A stretch of 8,750 bases of DNA from assembly GCA_019686145.1 (NCBI GenBank), contig JADGHK010000070.1, positions 1 through 8,750 of the forward strand. The letters are read 5' to 3'. Shown piece after piece: positions 1 through 7,666 of this stretch. This stretch comes from Bryobacteraceae bacterium (lineage in GTDB: Bacteria > Acidobacteriota > Terriglobia > Bryobacterales > Bryobacteraceae). A program made the translations under genes and the position numbers. The first letter of the stretch is position 1, and each line of letters starts with the position of its first letter. A model generated the notes under the pieces. The model was given only the letters and a program-made list of their open reading frames with translations, made no database searches and was not told the origin of the DNA.

Positions 1-536
1 GCCACAAATTTGACGCCCGCGAGCATGGGCTCGAACGGCTCGCGATACTTCGGCTGACCGGTGATCGACAACGCGCCCATCGTACGGCCGTGGAAGGAAT
101 TTTCGAGAGCGACCAGCTCGTACTTTTGCGGGTCGATTTTTCTCCCGTGGGAGCGCGCGATCTTGATGGCGCCTTCCATCGCCTCGGCGCCCGAGTTGCA
201 GAAGAAGACGCGTTGAAGCCCGCTTGCGCTCGCGAGGTGTTTGGCCAGCGGACCCTGATATTCGTGGTAGTAGAGATTGGAGCTGTGGACCAGAAGGCCA
301 GCCTGTTCCCGAATCACGGATGTGATCCGGGGGTGCGCATGTCCCAGGGCGTTGACGCCGATTCCGCTTAGCAGATCGAGGTAGGCCCTACCCTCCAGGT
401 CGTACAGCCAGCAGCCCTCGCCGCGCTTCAGCACAAGCGGGTAGCGTGCGTAGTTCTGTAAGAGGTACTTGTGCTCGAGGTCAATGACCTGCTGCGCGGC
501 AGACGCCTGCTGTTGTGTTTCAGTGGGACCGGTCAT
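1..536 (-). CDS. argD: Acetylornithine aminotransferase, N-terminal part (runs off the left edge)
   Basis: Class III PLP-dependent aminotransferase that converts N-acetylglutamate semialdehyde plus glutamate to N-acetylornithine and 2-oxoglutarate in cytoplasmic arginine synthesis; some homologues also act in lysine synthesis. Only the first 178 residues of roughly 400 are present. Visible family signatures are a substrate-loop SSNLYY (85-90), the PLP-phosphate motif NSGAEA (114-119) followed by an ArgD-like EGAIKIAR (121-128), and SFHGRTMGALS (147-157), whose Phe-His precedes the usual PLP-stacking position. The Schiff-base lysine lies beyond the edge. The ATG at 534-536 is the first possible start: an in-frame TAG sits three codons upstream (546-548). 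Only a weak purine stretch (GAAGAA) precedes it, at very short spacing. It lies 23 nt after the gltD stop with no terminator between, so it is probably co-transcribed with gltBD. LysJ or AstC are alternatives within the same family; general class is very secure. Confidence 0.9.
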   Translation of the reverse strand, partial: MTGPTETQQQASAAQQVIDLEHKYLLQNYARYPLVLKRGEGCWLYDLEGRAYLDLLSGIGVNALGHAHPRITSVIREQAGLLVHSSNLYYHEYQGPLAKHLASASGLQRVFFCNSGAEAMEGAIKIARSHGRKIDPQKYELVALENSFHGRTMGALSITGQPKYREPFEPMLAGVKFV

Positions 537-559
537 TTCTTCATTCTAGACAGTCCTGG

Positions 560-2008
560 TCAGGCAGCCGAAGCTGCCTGCAGCCGGTCCTTCCTGCTTT
601 GCTCCGCACGCAGCCAGCGGTCCACCGACTCGGCGGCTTTGCGTCCTTCCGAAATGGCCCATACCACCAGGGATTGGCCTCGACGCATATCACCGGCTGC
701 GAAGACGCCCGGCACGCTCGACATGTAGTTTTCGTCGCATTTCACGTTGCCGCGCGCGTCGAGCTCGACGCCGAGCTGCTCCAGCATTCCGCTCCGGACC
801 GGCCCCGTGAAGCCCATCGCGAGAAGTACGAGATCGACGTCGAACGTCATCTCCGTATTCGGAATCGGTTCAAAGCGGGGCGGCGGACCGAGACGGACCG
901 CGTGCAGCTTGCGAACATGCCCGTTCTCGTCGCCGGTGAAGGCAGTGGTGCCGATGCTCCATTCCCTGATGCCGCCTTCCTCGTGGGAGCTCTCCGTGCG
1001 CAACTGCAAGGGCCAGAGCGGCCACGGCGTGTTCGGGGAACGCTCCTCCGGCGGCTTGGGCATGATTTCAAACTGGTATACCGATTTTGCCCTCTGACGG
1101 TGCGAAGTTCCGAGGCAGTCGGCGCCTGTGTCGCCGCCGCCGATGATGATGACATTCTTGCCGGTGGCGAGGATCGCTTCCGACTCCGGGATGGTGTCGC
1201 CGGCCACCCGGCGGTTTGCCTGGGGCAGAAACTCCATCGCAAAGTGGATGCCCTTCAATTCGCGGCCGGGCACCCGCAAGTCTCTCGGCTGCTCCGCGCC
1301 GCCCGCCAGCACGATCGCGTCGAACTCTTTGCGAAGGTCCTCAACCGGGACGTTTTGCCCGACGTGCGCCTTTGTGACGAACTTCACCCCTTCGGCCGTC
1401 ATCTGCTCCAGACGCCGGTCGATCAGATGCTTCTCCATCTTGAAGTCCGGGATGCCGTAGCGGAGGAGTCCGCCAATGCGGTCCGCCTTCTCGAAGACCG
1501 TAACGTCGTGACCCGCGCGCCGCAATTGCTGCGCGGCGGCGAGACCCGCGGGGCCTGATCCGACAATGGCCACCCGCTTCCCGGTCAGCACTTGCGGAGG
1601 CTGGGGTACGATCCAGCCCTCTTTGAAGGCGTGGTCGATGATGCTCCTCTCAATCAGCTTGATGGCAACCGGAGGCTCGTTGATGCCGAGGACGCAGGCT
1701 GCCTCACATGGCGCCGGGCAAACGCGGCCGGTGAACTCCGGAAAGTTGTTTGTGGAGTGGAGAACCCGAATCGCGTCCCGCCAGCGGTCGCGATAAACCA
1801 GATCGTTCCAATCCGGGATGATGTTGTTGAGCGGGCACCCGGAATGGCAGAAGGGGACGCCGCAATCCATGCATCGGGCGCCCTGGGTCCGCACCTTCTC
1901 TTCGGGGAACGGCTGATAAATCTCAAACCAATCGTTAATTCGTTCCGCTACGGGACGCCGGCTGGGTACTTCCCGGCGATACTCGAGAAATCCTGTAACC
2001 TTACCCAT
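560..2008 (-). CDS. gltD: Glutamate synthase [NADPH] small subunit
   Basis: Beta subunit of glutamate synthase. It oxidises NADPH on FAD and passes electrons through iron-sulfur clusters to GltB. The product is 482 residues, close to the usual 470-490. The N-terminal ferredoxin-like segment has two cysteine groups, C46-x2-C49-x4-C54-x3-C58 and C97-x3-C101-x3-C105, expected to bind two 4Fe-4S clusters. A first Rossmann motif (VAIVGSGPAG, 146-155) binds FAD, a second (IIIGGGDTG, 287-295) binds NADPH, and the C-terminal GVFAAGDMRRGQS (434-446) is the conserved FAD-contact motif of this family. The start at 2006-2008 gives the typical GltD opening MGKVTGFLEY. The frame is open 16 codons further upstream, but that stretch lies inside gltB and has no family resemblance. 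The ATG overlaps the gltB stop by 8 nt and has a good ribosome binding site, which points to coupled translation. No frameshift or missing cofactor residue is seen. Confidence 0.97.
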   Translation of the reverse strand: MGKVTGFLEYRREVPSRRPVAERINDWFEIYQPFPEEKVRTQGARCMDCGVPFCHSGCPLNNIIPDWNDLVYRDRWRDAIRVLHSTNNFPEFTGRVCPAPCEAACVLGINEPPVAIKLIERSIIDHAFKEGWIVPQPPQVLTGKRVAIVGSGPAGLAAAQQLRRAGHDVTVFEKADRIGGLLRYGIPDFKMEKHLIDRRLEQMTAEGVKFVTKAHVGQNVPVEDLRKEFDAIVLAGGAEQPRDLRVPGRELKGIHFAMEFLPQANRRVAGDTIPESEAILATGKNVIIIGGGDTGADCLGTSHRQRAKSVYQFEIMPKPPEERSPNTPWPLWPLQLRTESSHEEGGIREWSIGTTAFTGDENGHVRKLHAVRLGPPPRFEPIPNTEMTFDVDLVLLAMGFTGPVRSGMLEQLGVELDARGNVKCDENYMSSVPGVFAAGDMRRGQSLVVWAISEGRKAAESVDRWLRAEQSRKDRLQAASAA

Positions 2009-5000
2009 GAACCACCTGCCTGGCCTCAGAAGGATTTGAAAGCGGCGCAGCCACACGCATTGCCGCCGGTTGGATGCCCAAAACCCGCTTGTACTCCTGA
2101 GGAAACACCTTTACGAACCGGGGCAGCACTGTGTACCAGTTGTCGAGGACCCATTTCGCCTTGGGGCTGCCCGTCAGCTCCGCGTGACGCCGGATGAGTT
2201 CGTGCAACTGCGTAACGTCGCTCGGTTCGACCACCGGTTCAAGATCCACGCCGCTCAAATTGCAGCGGACGCTTCCAAAGTCGCCCGCCTCGTCGAGGAC
2301 GTAGGCGATGCCGCCGGACATGCCGGCCGCGAAGTTCCTGCCCGTCCTGCCGAGCACGACGACAAGGCCTTTCGTCATGTACTCGCAGCCGTGGTCGCCG
2401 ACGCCTTCCACCACAGCGGTCGCGCCGGAGTTGCGGACAGCGAACCGCTCGCCGGCGACGCCGTTGAAAAACGCTTCGCCGCTGGTTGCTCCGTAAAGGA
2501 CAACATTTCCGATGAGAATGTTTTCCTCAGGAACGAAGCTGGAAGCGCGCGGTGGGTAGACGACGAGCCTGCCGCCCGACAGACCCTTGCCGACATAATC
2601 GTTGGCGTCGCCCTCCAGGGTCATCGTCACGCCCTTGGAGAGAAAAGCGCCGAAGCTCTGTCCAGCCGAACCCGTGAAGTGGATCCGGATTGTGTCATCG
2701 GGAAGGCCCGCCGAGCCGTACCTCCGGGCGATCTCCCCGCTCAGCATCGCGCCGACGGTCCGGTGGATATTCCGGATCGGCATCTTGATCTCCACCTTCT
2801 TCTGCGATTCCAGGGCCTCCTTGGCATGCTCGATCAGCTTATGATCGAGCGCCTGTTCGAGGCCATGATTCTGCGGAATCAGGCAGCGGCGGCCGACCTT
2901 TGCCGGAACTTGCGGATTGTAGAGGATGGCGGAGAAATCCAGTCCTTTCGCCTTCCAGTGATCCGCCGCATCGCGCATCTCCAGCTTGTCGACCCGGCCC
3001 ACCATCTCGTCGACCGTGCGGAAGCCCAGGCGCGACATGATTTCACGCAGTTCTTCCGCCACGAAGAAGAAGTAGTTGATGACATGTTCAGGGGCGCCGC
3101 GGAACTTCGCGCGCAGCACCGGATCCTGGGTGGCGATGCCGACAGGGCATGTATTCAGATGGCACTTGCGCATCATGATGCAGCCCATTGTGATGAGCGG
3201 CGCCGTTGAGAACCCGAACTCCTCGGCTCCGAGAAGAGCCGCGATGGCCACGTCGCGCCCCGTCTGCAGCTTTCCGTCCGTCTGCACGCGGATGCGGCTG
3301 CGCAGATCGTTCAGGACCAGAACCTGCTGGGTTTCCGCCAGACCCAGCTCCCAGGGAATGCCGGCGTGTTTGATGGAAGTCAGCGGAGAGGCTCCCGTGC
3401 CGCCCGTGTCTCCACTGATCAGAACGAGGTCGGCATGAGCTTTCGCGACGCCCGCCGCCACCGTACCGACTCCGACTTCCGCCACAAGCTTGACGGAAAT
3501 CCGCGCCTGCGGATTGACATTCTTCAGGTCGTAGATGAGCTGGGCCAGATCCTCAATAGAGTAAATGTCGTGGTGCGGAGGCGGAGAGATGAGCCCAACG
3601 CCCGGAATCGAATGCCGGACACGGGCGATGATCTCGTCCACCTTATGGCCCGGAAGCTGGCCGCCCTCGCCGGGCTTGGCGCCCTGCGCGATCTTGATCT
3701 GAAGTTCGTCCGCATTGACCAGGTAGTTGGTCGTGACACCGAAGCGTCCCGATGCCACCTGCTTAATCGCGCTCCGCCGAGAGTCGCCGTTTGGATCGGG
3801 ACGGAAGCGCTCTTCGTCTTCGCCGCCCTCGCCCGTGTTGGACTTGCCGCCGATGCGGTTCATCGCGATCGCGAGCGTCTCGTGCGCTTCCTTGCTGATG
3901 GAGCCGAACGACATGGCGCCGGTGGCGAACCGCTTGACGATTTCGCTGGCCGGCTCCACCTCCTCGAGCGGAATCGGCTTCGGAGCTTCCTTGAACTTCA
4001 TGAGGCCGCGCAGCGTGCAGAGCTGGTGGTTCTGATTGTTGATCAGCTCCGCATACTCGCGATAGGTTTCGTAGCTCGACTTCTGCACGGCGTGCTGAAG
4101 CTTGCTCACCGTTTGCGGATTCAGCAGGTGATATTCGCCGCGCGCCCGGAAATGGTAGTTCCCGCCCGGATCCAGCTCGGTCTCGTTTTCGGAAGGAGGC
4201 CGGAAGGCGTAATCGTGCTTCAGCTTGGCTTCACGGGCGAGCACATCCAGCCCGACGCCTTCGATGCGCGAGACTGTGCCCGTAAAGTATTTCTCCACCA
4301 GGTCCTTGTTCAGCCCGATTGCCTCGAACACCTGCGCGCCGCGATAGCTTTGCAGGGTCGAGATGCCCATTTTCGAAAAGACCTTCAAGAGACCCTTGTT
4401 GATGGCTTTCTTGTAGTTCCGCAAGGCCTTTTCAAAGGTGATGCCTTCGGGCAGCAAGCCCCGGAGGGCAAGGTTATCCAGGGTCTCAATCGCGAGGTAG
4501 GGATTGACGGCGCTCGCGCCGTAGCCGATCAGGAGGCAGAAGTGCATGACCTCGCGCGGCTCGCCGGACTCGATAATCAGCGCAACCTGCGTGCGGGTGC
4601 CTTCGCGAATCAGGTGATTGTGGACCGCTGTGAGCGCAAGAAGGCTTGGTATCGGCGCCGAGTCTCGATCGACCCCGCGGTCGGACAGAATCAGAACCGA
4701 GTAACCGTTCTTGATCGAGAGCGACGCACGGCGGCAGAGGCTGTCGAGCGCCCGCTCCAGTTCCTTCTCGCCGCCCCGGACGAAATACAGCATCGGCAGG
4801 GTCGTCGCCAAAAAATCGCCCTGTGAGACGCGACGAATCTTCTCCAGGTCGCGGTTGGTCAGGATCGGATGCGGCAGCTTCAGAGTGTGGCAGTGCCGCG
4901 GCGTTTCATCCAGGATATTGCGCTCGTTGCCGATGTAGCTGGTTAGCGACATGACCAGCTCCTCGCGGATCGGATCAATGGGAGGATTGGTCACCTGGGC

Positions 5001-6596
5001 AAAAAGCTGCTTGAAGTAATTAAACAGAGGCTGCGGCTTGTCGGAGAGGCACGCCAGGGGCGTGTCGGTGCCCATGGATCCGACCGGCTCTTCTCCCTTG
5101 ACAGCCATAGGCGTCAGCAACATCCGGATATCTTCGTCGGTGTAGCCGAACACGCGCTGCCGCTGAAGAATCGTATCGTGATCGGTCTCGTACTGCCGCG
5201 GCGGCTCGGGAAGATCCTCGAGGCGGATCTGATTTTTCTGAATCCACTCGCCGTACGGCTGCCGTGACCACAGGCTCTGCTTCAATTCCTCGTCGGGAAT
5301 GATGCGGCCCTGCGCCGTATCGACCAGCAGCATCTTTCCGGGCTGGAGGCGTCCCTTCAGCTTTACGTCCTCCGGCTTTATGGGGAGAACGCCGGTCTCC
5401 GACGCCATGATCAGCATGTCGTTGCGGGTGACCAGATAACGGGCAGGCCGGAGACCGTTTCGGTCAAGAGTGGCGCCGATGACCCGGCCGTCGGTAAACG
5501 CGACTGCGGCCGGACCGTCCCAGGGCTCCATCAGGGAAGCGTGGTATTCGTAAAAGGCCCGTTTGTCCGGATGCATCGTCGTGTCCGCGTCCCATGCCTC
5601 CGGAATCAGCATCGCCATCACGTGAGGCAGGCTGCGGCCGGCCATCGTGAGCAGCTCGACGGTGTTGTCCAGCATCGCCGAGTCGGAGCCGCCGGGCGTG
5701 ATGATCGGAAAGAGCTTCTTGATGTCTTTGAAGTACGGCGAGGAGAGAACGCTCTGCCGGGCGTACATCCAGTTGGCATTCCCTTTGATGGTATTGATCT
5801 CGCCGTTGTGGCAGATGTAGCGGAACGGATGCGCCAGTTGCCAGGTAGGGAACGTATTGGTGGAAAACCGCTGGTGGACCAGGCAAAGGGCGCTCACTAC
5901 GTCCGGGTCCGTCAGTTCGTTGTAGAACTCGGCAATCTGCGGCGCCAGCAGCAGGCCCTTGTAAACGATCGTGCGCGCGGACAAGGAGGGGATGTAGAAG
6001 AAATCCTTATCCCGCACATCGGATTGGGCGATCTCGTTCTCCGCCCGCTTGCGGACCACGTAAAGACGCCGCTCCAGCTCGTCTTCCGTCATTCCCGGCG
6101 CACCGCCCACGAATACCTGTTCAATGTAGGGCTGCGAAGCGCGGGCAACGCGTCCGATCGCGTCCGAGTTTACTGGCGTATCGCGCCAGCCGAGCAGGGT
6201 CAGACCTTCCTCCCGGATGATCCGCTCCAGGATGCCTTCGCAAATGAGCCGCTGTTGCGGCTCAACAGGAAGGAACACCATGCCAACGCCGTACTGGCCG
6301 GCTGGCGGAAGCTGGAAGCCAAGCTTTGCGCACTCCTTTTCGAAAAACCGGTGAGGGATCTGGATCAGGATACCCGCTCCGTCTCCCGTTTCCGGATCAC
6401 AACCGCATGCACCCCGGTGGGTCAGGTTGATGAGGATCTGAATGCCCTTGAGGATGATGTCGTGAGATCGCTGGCCGTTGATATTAACGACAAAACCAAT
6501 GCCGCAGGCATCACGTTCCGTACTTGGGTGATACAAGCCTTGGGCTCTCGGTAAGCCATTTGCCGGAGAATCGGAAGAAAAACGGACTTGGTTCAT
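2001..6596 (-). CDS. gltB: Glutamate synthase [NADPH] large subunit
   Basis: Alpha subunit of glutamate synthase (glutamine + 2-oxoglutarate + 2e- to two glutamates), 1531 residues and full length for the family. Order of parts: a short propeptide ending before Cys31 (RDACGIGF), the expected N-terminal nucleophile of the class II glutaminase domain (to about 430, with HQRFSTNTFPTWQLAHPFRY and CHNGEIN near 263); a central domain to about 800; the FMN-binding synthase domain (about 835-1200) with GAMSFGSISKEAHE around 893-906 and SGDTGGTGASP further on; the 3Fe-4S cysteines C1139-x5-C1145-x4-C1150; and a C-terminal GXGXG beta-helix (about 1255-1450). The ATG at 6594-6596 is chosen because it gives a normal ~30-residue propeptide. 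The frame extends 14 codons to a TTG at 6636-6638, but that TTG is the -35 box of a near-consensus promoter. First gene of the probable gltB-gltD-argD unit; no disruptions seen. Confidence 0.97.
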   Translation of the reverse strand: MNQVRFSSDSPANGLPRAQGLYHPSTERDACGIGFVVNINGQRSHDIILKGIQILINLTHRGACGCDPETGDGAGILIQIPHRFFEKECAKLGFQLPPAGQYGVGMVFLPVEPQQRLICEGILERIIREEGLTLLGWRDTPVNSDAIGRVARASQPYIEQVFVGGAPGMTEDELERRLYVVRKRAENEIAQSDVRDKDFFYIPSLSARTIVYKGLLLAPQIAEFYNELTDPDVVSALCLVHQRFSTNTFPTWQLAHPFRYICHNGEINTIKGNANWMYARQSVLSSPYFKDIKKLFPIITPGGSDSAMLDNTVELLTMAGRSLPHVMAMLIPEAWDADTTMHPDKRAFYEYHASLMEPWDGPAAVAFTDGRVIGATLDRNGLRPARYLVTRNDMLIMASETGVLPIKPEDVKLKGRLQPGKMLLVDTAQGRIIPDEELKQSLWSRQPYGEWIQKNQIRLEDLPEPPRQYETDHDTILQRQRVFGYTDEDIRMLLTPMAVKGEEPVGSMGTDTPLACLSDKPQPLFNYFKQLFAQVTNPPIDPIREELVMSLTSYIGNERNILDETPRHCHTLKLPHPILTNRDLEKIRRVSQGDFLATTLPMLYFVRGGEKELERALDSLCRRASLSIKNGYSVLILSDRGVDRDSAPIPSLLALTAVHNHLIREGTRTQVALIIESGEPREVMHFCLLIGYGASAVNPYLAIETLDNLALRGLLPEGITFEKALRNYKKAINKGLLKVFSKMGISTLQSYRGAQVFEAIGLNKDLVEKYFTGTVSRIEGVGLDVLAREAKLKHDYAFRPPSENETELDPGGNYHFRARGEYHLLNPQTVSKLQHAVQKSSYETYREYAELINNQNHQLCTLRGLMKFKEAPKPIPLEEVEPASEIVKRFATGAMSFGSISKEAHETLAIAMNRIGGKSNTGEGGEDEERFRPDPNGDSRRSAIKQVASGRFGVTTNYLVNADELQIKIAQGAKPGEGGQLPGHKVDEIIARVRHSIPGVGLISPPPHHDIYSIEDLAQLIYDLKNVNPQARISVKLVAEVGVGTVAAGVAKAHADLVLISGDTGGTGASPLTSIKHAGIPWELGLAETQQVLVLNDLRSRIRVQTDGKLQTGRDVAIAALLGAEEFGFSTAPLITMGCIMMRKCHLNTCPVGIATQDPVLRAKFRGAPEHVINYFFFVAEELREIMSRLGFRTVDEMVGRVDKLEMRDAADHWKAKGLDFSAILYNPQVPAKVGRRCLIPQNHGLEQALDHKLIEHAKEALESQKKVEIKMPIRNIHRTVGAMLSGEIARRYGSAGLPDDTIRIHFTGSAGQSFGAFLSKGVTMTLEGDANDYVGKGLSGGRLVVYPPRASSFVPEENILIGNVVLYGATSGEAFFNGVAGERFAVRNSGATAVVEGVGDHGCEYMTKGLVVVLGRTGRNFAAGMSGGIAYVLDEAGDFGSVRCNLSGVDLEPVVEPSDVTQLHELIRRHAELTGSPKAKWVLDNWYTVLPRFVKVFPQEYKRVLGIQPAAMRVAAPLSNPSEARQVVHG
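2012..2017 (-). promoter_or_regulatory. Ribosome binding site of gltD inside the end of gltB
   Basis: The minus strand reads AGGTGG, one base from the AGGAGG consensus, 3 nt before the gltD ATG (2006-2008). The site lies in the last codons of gltB, and the gltB TAA (2001-2003) falls just inside gltD. Ribosomes finishing gltB can therefore restart directly on gltD, which would keep the two subunits near equal amounts. The site also decides the gltD start, since no comparable site precedes the upstream in-frame alternatives. Confidence 0.75.
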
Positions 6597-6608
6597 TGCC
6601 TTCGTTGC

Positions 6609-6638
6609 AGTATAGGGTACACGATTACTATTAGTCAA
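6609..6638 (-). promoter_or_regulatory. Predicted sigma70-type promoter of gltB
   Basis: On the minus strand a -35 box TTGACT (6638-6633, 5 of 6 consensus bases) is followed after 18 nt by a -10 box TATACT (6614-6609, 5 of 6). It sits in an AT-rich gap (about two thirds A+T over 6601-6690) between divergent genes. The expected transcription start is near 6602, which leaves only about 6 nt (AAGGCA) before the gltB ATG. The leader would thus be very short, with the AAGG at its extreme 5' end. Inferred by eye from consensus matching; another start site further upstream cannot be excluded. Confidence 0.6.
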
Positions 6639-6663
6639 TCCAAAATATTAGCATTGACATAAT
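6630..6663. promoter_or_regulatory. Imperfect inverted repeat spanning both -35 boxes, candidate LysR-type operator
   Basis: The left arm ATTAGTCAAT (6630-6639) and right arm ATTGACATAAT (6653-6663) are inverted copies apart from one extra base; the core GTCAAT/ATTGAC matches perfectly around a 13-nt spacer. Two smaller dyads of the T-N11-A kind used by LysR-type regulators lie here: TATT-N11-AATA (6629-6647) and ATTA-N9-TAAT (6647-6663). Part of the symmetry follows simply from two divergent TTGAC -35 boxes, and the stretch is AT-rich, so chance short dyads are expected. The position between a LysR gene and its divergent neighbour is nevertheless where such a regulator normally binds. Confidence 0.45.
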
Positions 6664-6682
6664 TAGAAGAACTTATGATACT
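6654..6682 (+). promoter_or_regulatory. Predicted sigma70-type promoter of the LysR-family gene
   Basis: A perfect -35 hexamer TTGACA (6654-6659) is followed after 17 nt by GATACT (6677-6682), 4 of 6 matches to the -10 consensus. A better-matching TATGAT at 6674-6679 would have too short a spacer (14 nt). The predicted transcript would start near 6689, only about 4 nt before the GTG start at 6693. The -35 box is 15 nt from the opposing gltB -35 box, so polymerases on the two promoters would compete. Confidence 0.55.
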
Positions 6683-6692
6683 CTAGAGGCCG

Positions 6693-7634
6693 GTGACGTT
6701 CGAACAACTGAACCTCTTCCGAGATATCGTGCAAACCCGCAGCGTGAGCCGCGCTGCGGCGCAGAATGGCGTCAGCCAGTCCGCGGCCAGCCAGACTTTG
6801 CAGGAGCTGGAAAAAGTGCTGGAAGTGCAGCTTGTGGATCGTTCGACGCGGCCGCTGGCCGTGACGCCCGCCGGGCGGCTGTTCTATGAAATGTGCAGGG
6901 ACGTCCTCCGACGCAAGGCCCAGTTTGAAGCCGACCTGCAGTCCGTGAAGGGGCAGGCGGACGGGCTGGTGCGCATCGCGTCGATCTACTCGGTGGGCAT
7001 CTATGAAATGTCCGCGCTCGAGGAGGAGTTCCGGCGGCGCTGCCCGCAGGCCTCGATTTCCGTCGATTATCTGCGGCCCGAGAAGGTGTATGAAGCGGTG
7101 CAGTCGGACCGGGCGGATTTGGGGATTGTGAGTTATCCGGAGGCCACTCGCGAGATAGCCTTTATCCCATGGCGTCAGGAAGAGATGGTTTTGGGCGTCA
7201 CGCCCTCGCATCCTTTGTCGCGCAAAAGTTCGGTGGCGGCGCAGGACCTGCAGGGAGAAGACTTTATCGGCTTCGACGAGGAGCTGCCGATACGGCGCCA
7301 CGTCGACCGCTTCCTGCGCGAGCAGGGCGTGCAGGTCCACATCACTCTCCATTTCGACAATATCCAGAGCCTGAAAGAAGCGATTGCCCTCGGCTACGGG
7401 GTCAGCATCCTGCCCAAGCGCATGATGCTTGCCGACATCGCCCAGGGCCGCCTTGTCGCCGTTCCCCTGCAGGCGGAACTGTACCGGCCGCTCGGCATCA
7501 TTCATCGCCGCCGGCGGAAGTTCCATCCCGCAGCCGCGCGCTTCCTCGAGCTGCTGCGTGAATCCGCGCAAGTCGCGAGCGAATACTCGGTTACGGGAAC
7601 TGCCGGGAAGTCGCAGGTTTGGTCTGCTGGTTGA
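6693..7634 (+). CDS. LysR-family transcriptional regulator, divergent from gltB
   Basis: DNA-binding regulator of 313 residues, the normal LysR length. Residues 1-60 form the winged helix-turn-helix, opening with MTFEQLNLFRDIV and holding the recognition segment SVSRAAAQNGVSQSAASQTLQELE (17-40). Residues 61-88 are the linker helix. Residues 92-293 are a two-lobed effector-binding domain that starts with GLVRIASIYSVG (91-102) and includes DLGIVSYP (142-149) and ALGYGVSILPKRM (232-244). About 20 extra residues follow. The start is GTG at 6693; an in-frame TAG at 6684-6686 blocks upstream starts, and AGAGG at 6685-6689 could serve as ribosome binding site if it is transcribed. Its position matches that of gltC next to gltAB in Bacillus subtilis, so control of gltBD and of itself is plausible. 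The effector and true targets cannot be read from the sequence, so no symbol is given. The frame is intact. Confidence 0.93.
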   Translation: MTFEQLNLFRDIVQTRSVSRAAAQNGVSQSAASQTLQELEKVLEVQLVDRSTRPLAVTPAGRLFYEMCRDVLRRKAQFEADLQSVKGQADGLVRIASIYSVGIYEMSALEEEFRRRCPQASISVDYLRPEKVYEAVQSDRADLGIVSYPEATREIAFIPWRQEEMVLGVTPSHPLSRKSSVAAQDLQGEDFIGFDEELPIRRHVDRFLREQGVQVHITLHFDNIQSLKEAIALGYGVSILPKRMMLADIAQGRLVAVPLQAELYRPLGIIHRRRRKFHPAAARFLELLRESAQVASEYSVTGTAGKSQVWSAG

Positions 7635-7666
7635 ACACCACTTACGGCGTCTGCGATTCTAGCCTC

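Noticed and set aside
533..544. Three-codon mini-ORF (ATG AAG AAA TGA on minus) whose stop overlaps the argD ATG
   Set aside because: It could in principle couple translation, but it has no ribosome binding site of its own and such short frames are common by chance.
515..1558. 347-codon open frame on the plus strand opposite gltD
   Set aside because: Antisense shadow of gltD, with no recognisable domain and no supporting ribosome binding site or promoter.
2070..6554. Long open frames on the plus strand opposite gltB (2070-3209, 3366-4826, 5541-6554)
   Set aside because: They are mirror frames of a conserved GC-rich gene. Their translations show no recognisable domain and are rich in Arg, His and Leu, as expected from the reverse strand of coding DNA. 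gltB is intact and fully accounts for the region.
6663..7571. 302-codon minus-strand frame opposite the LysR gene
   Set aside because: Antisense shadow. The plus-strand protein has complete, well-ordered LysR domains, while the antisense product resembles nothing known.
7631..7660. Possible promoter (TTGAAC, 18 nt, GATTCT) just before the TIM-barrel gene
   Set aside because: Only 4/6 and 3/6 consensus matches; too weak to list.
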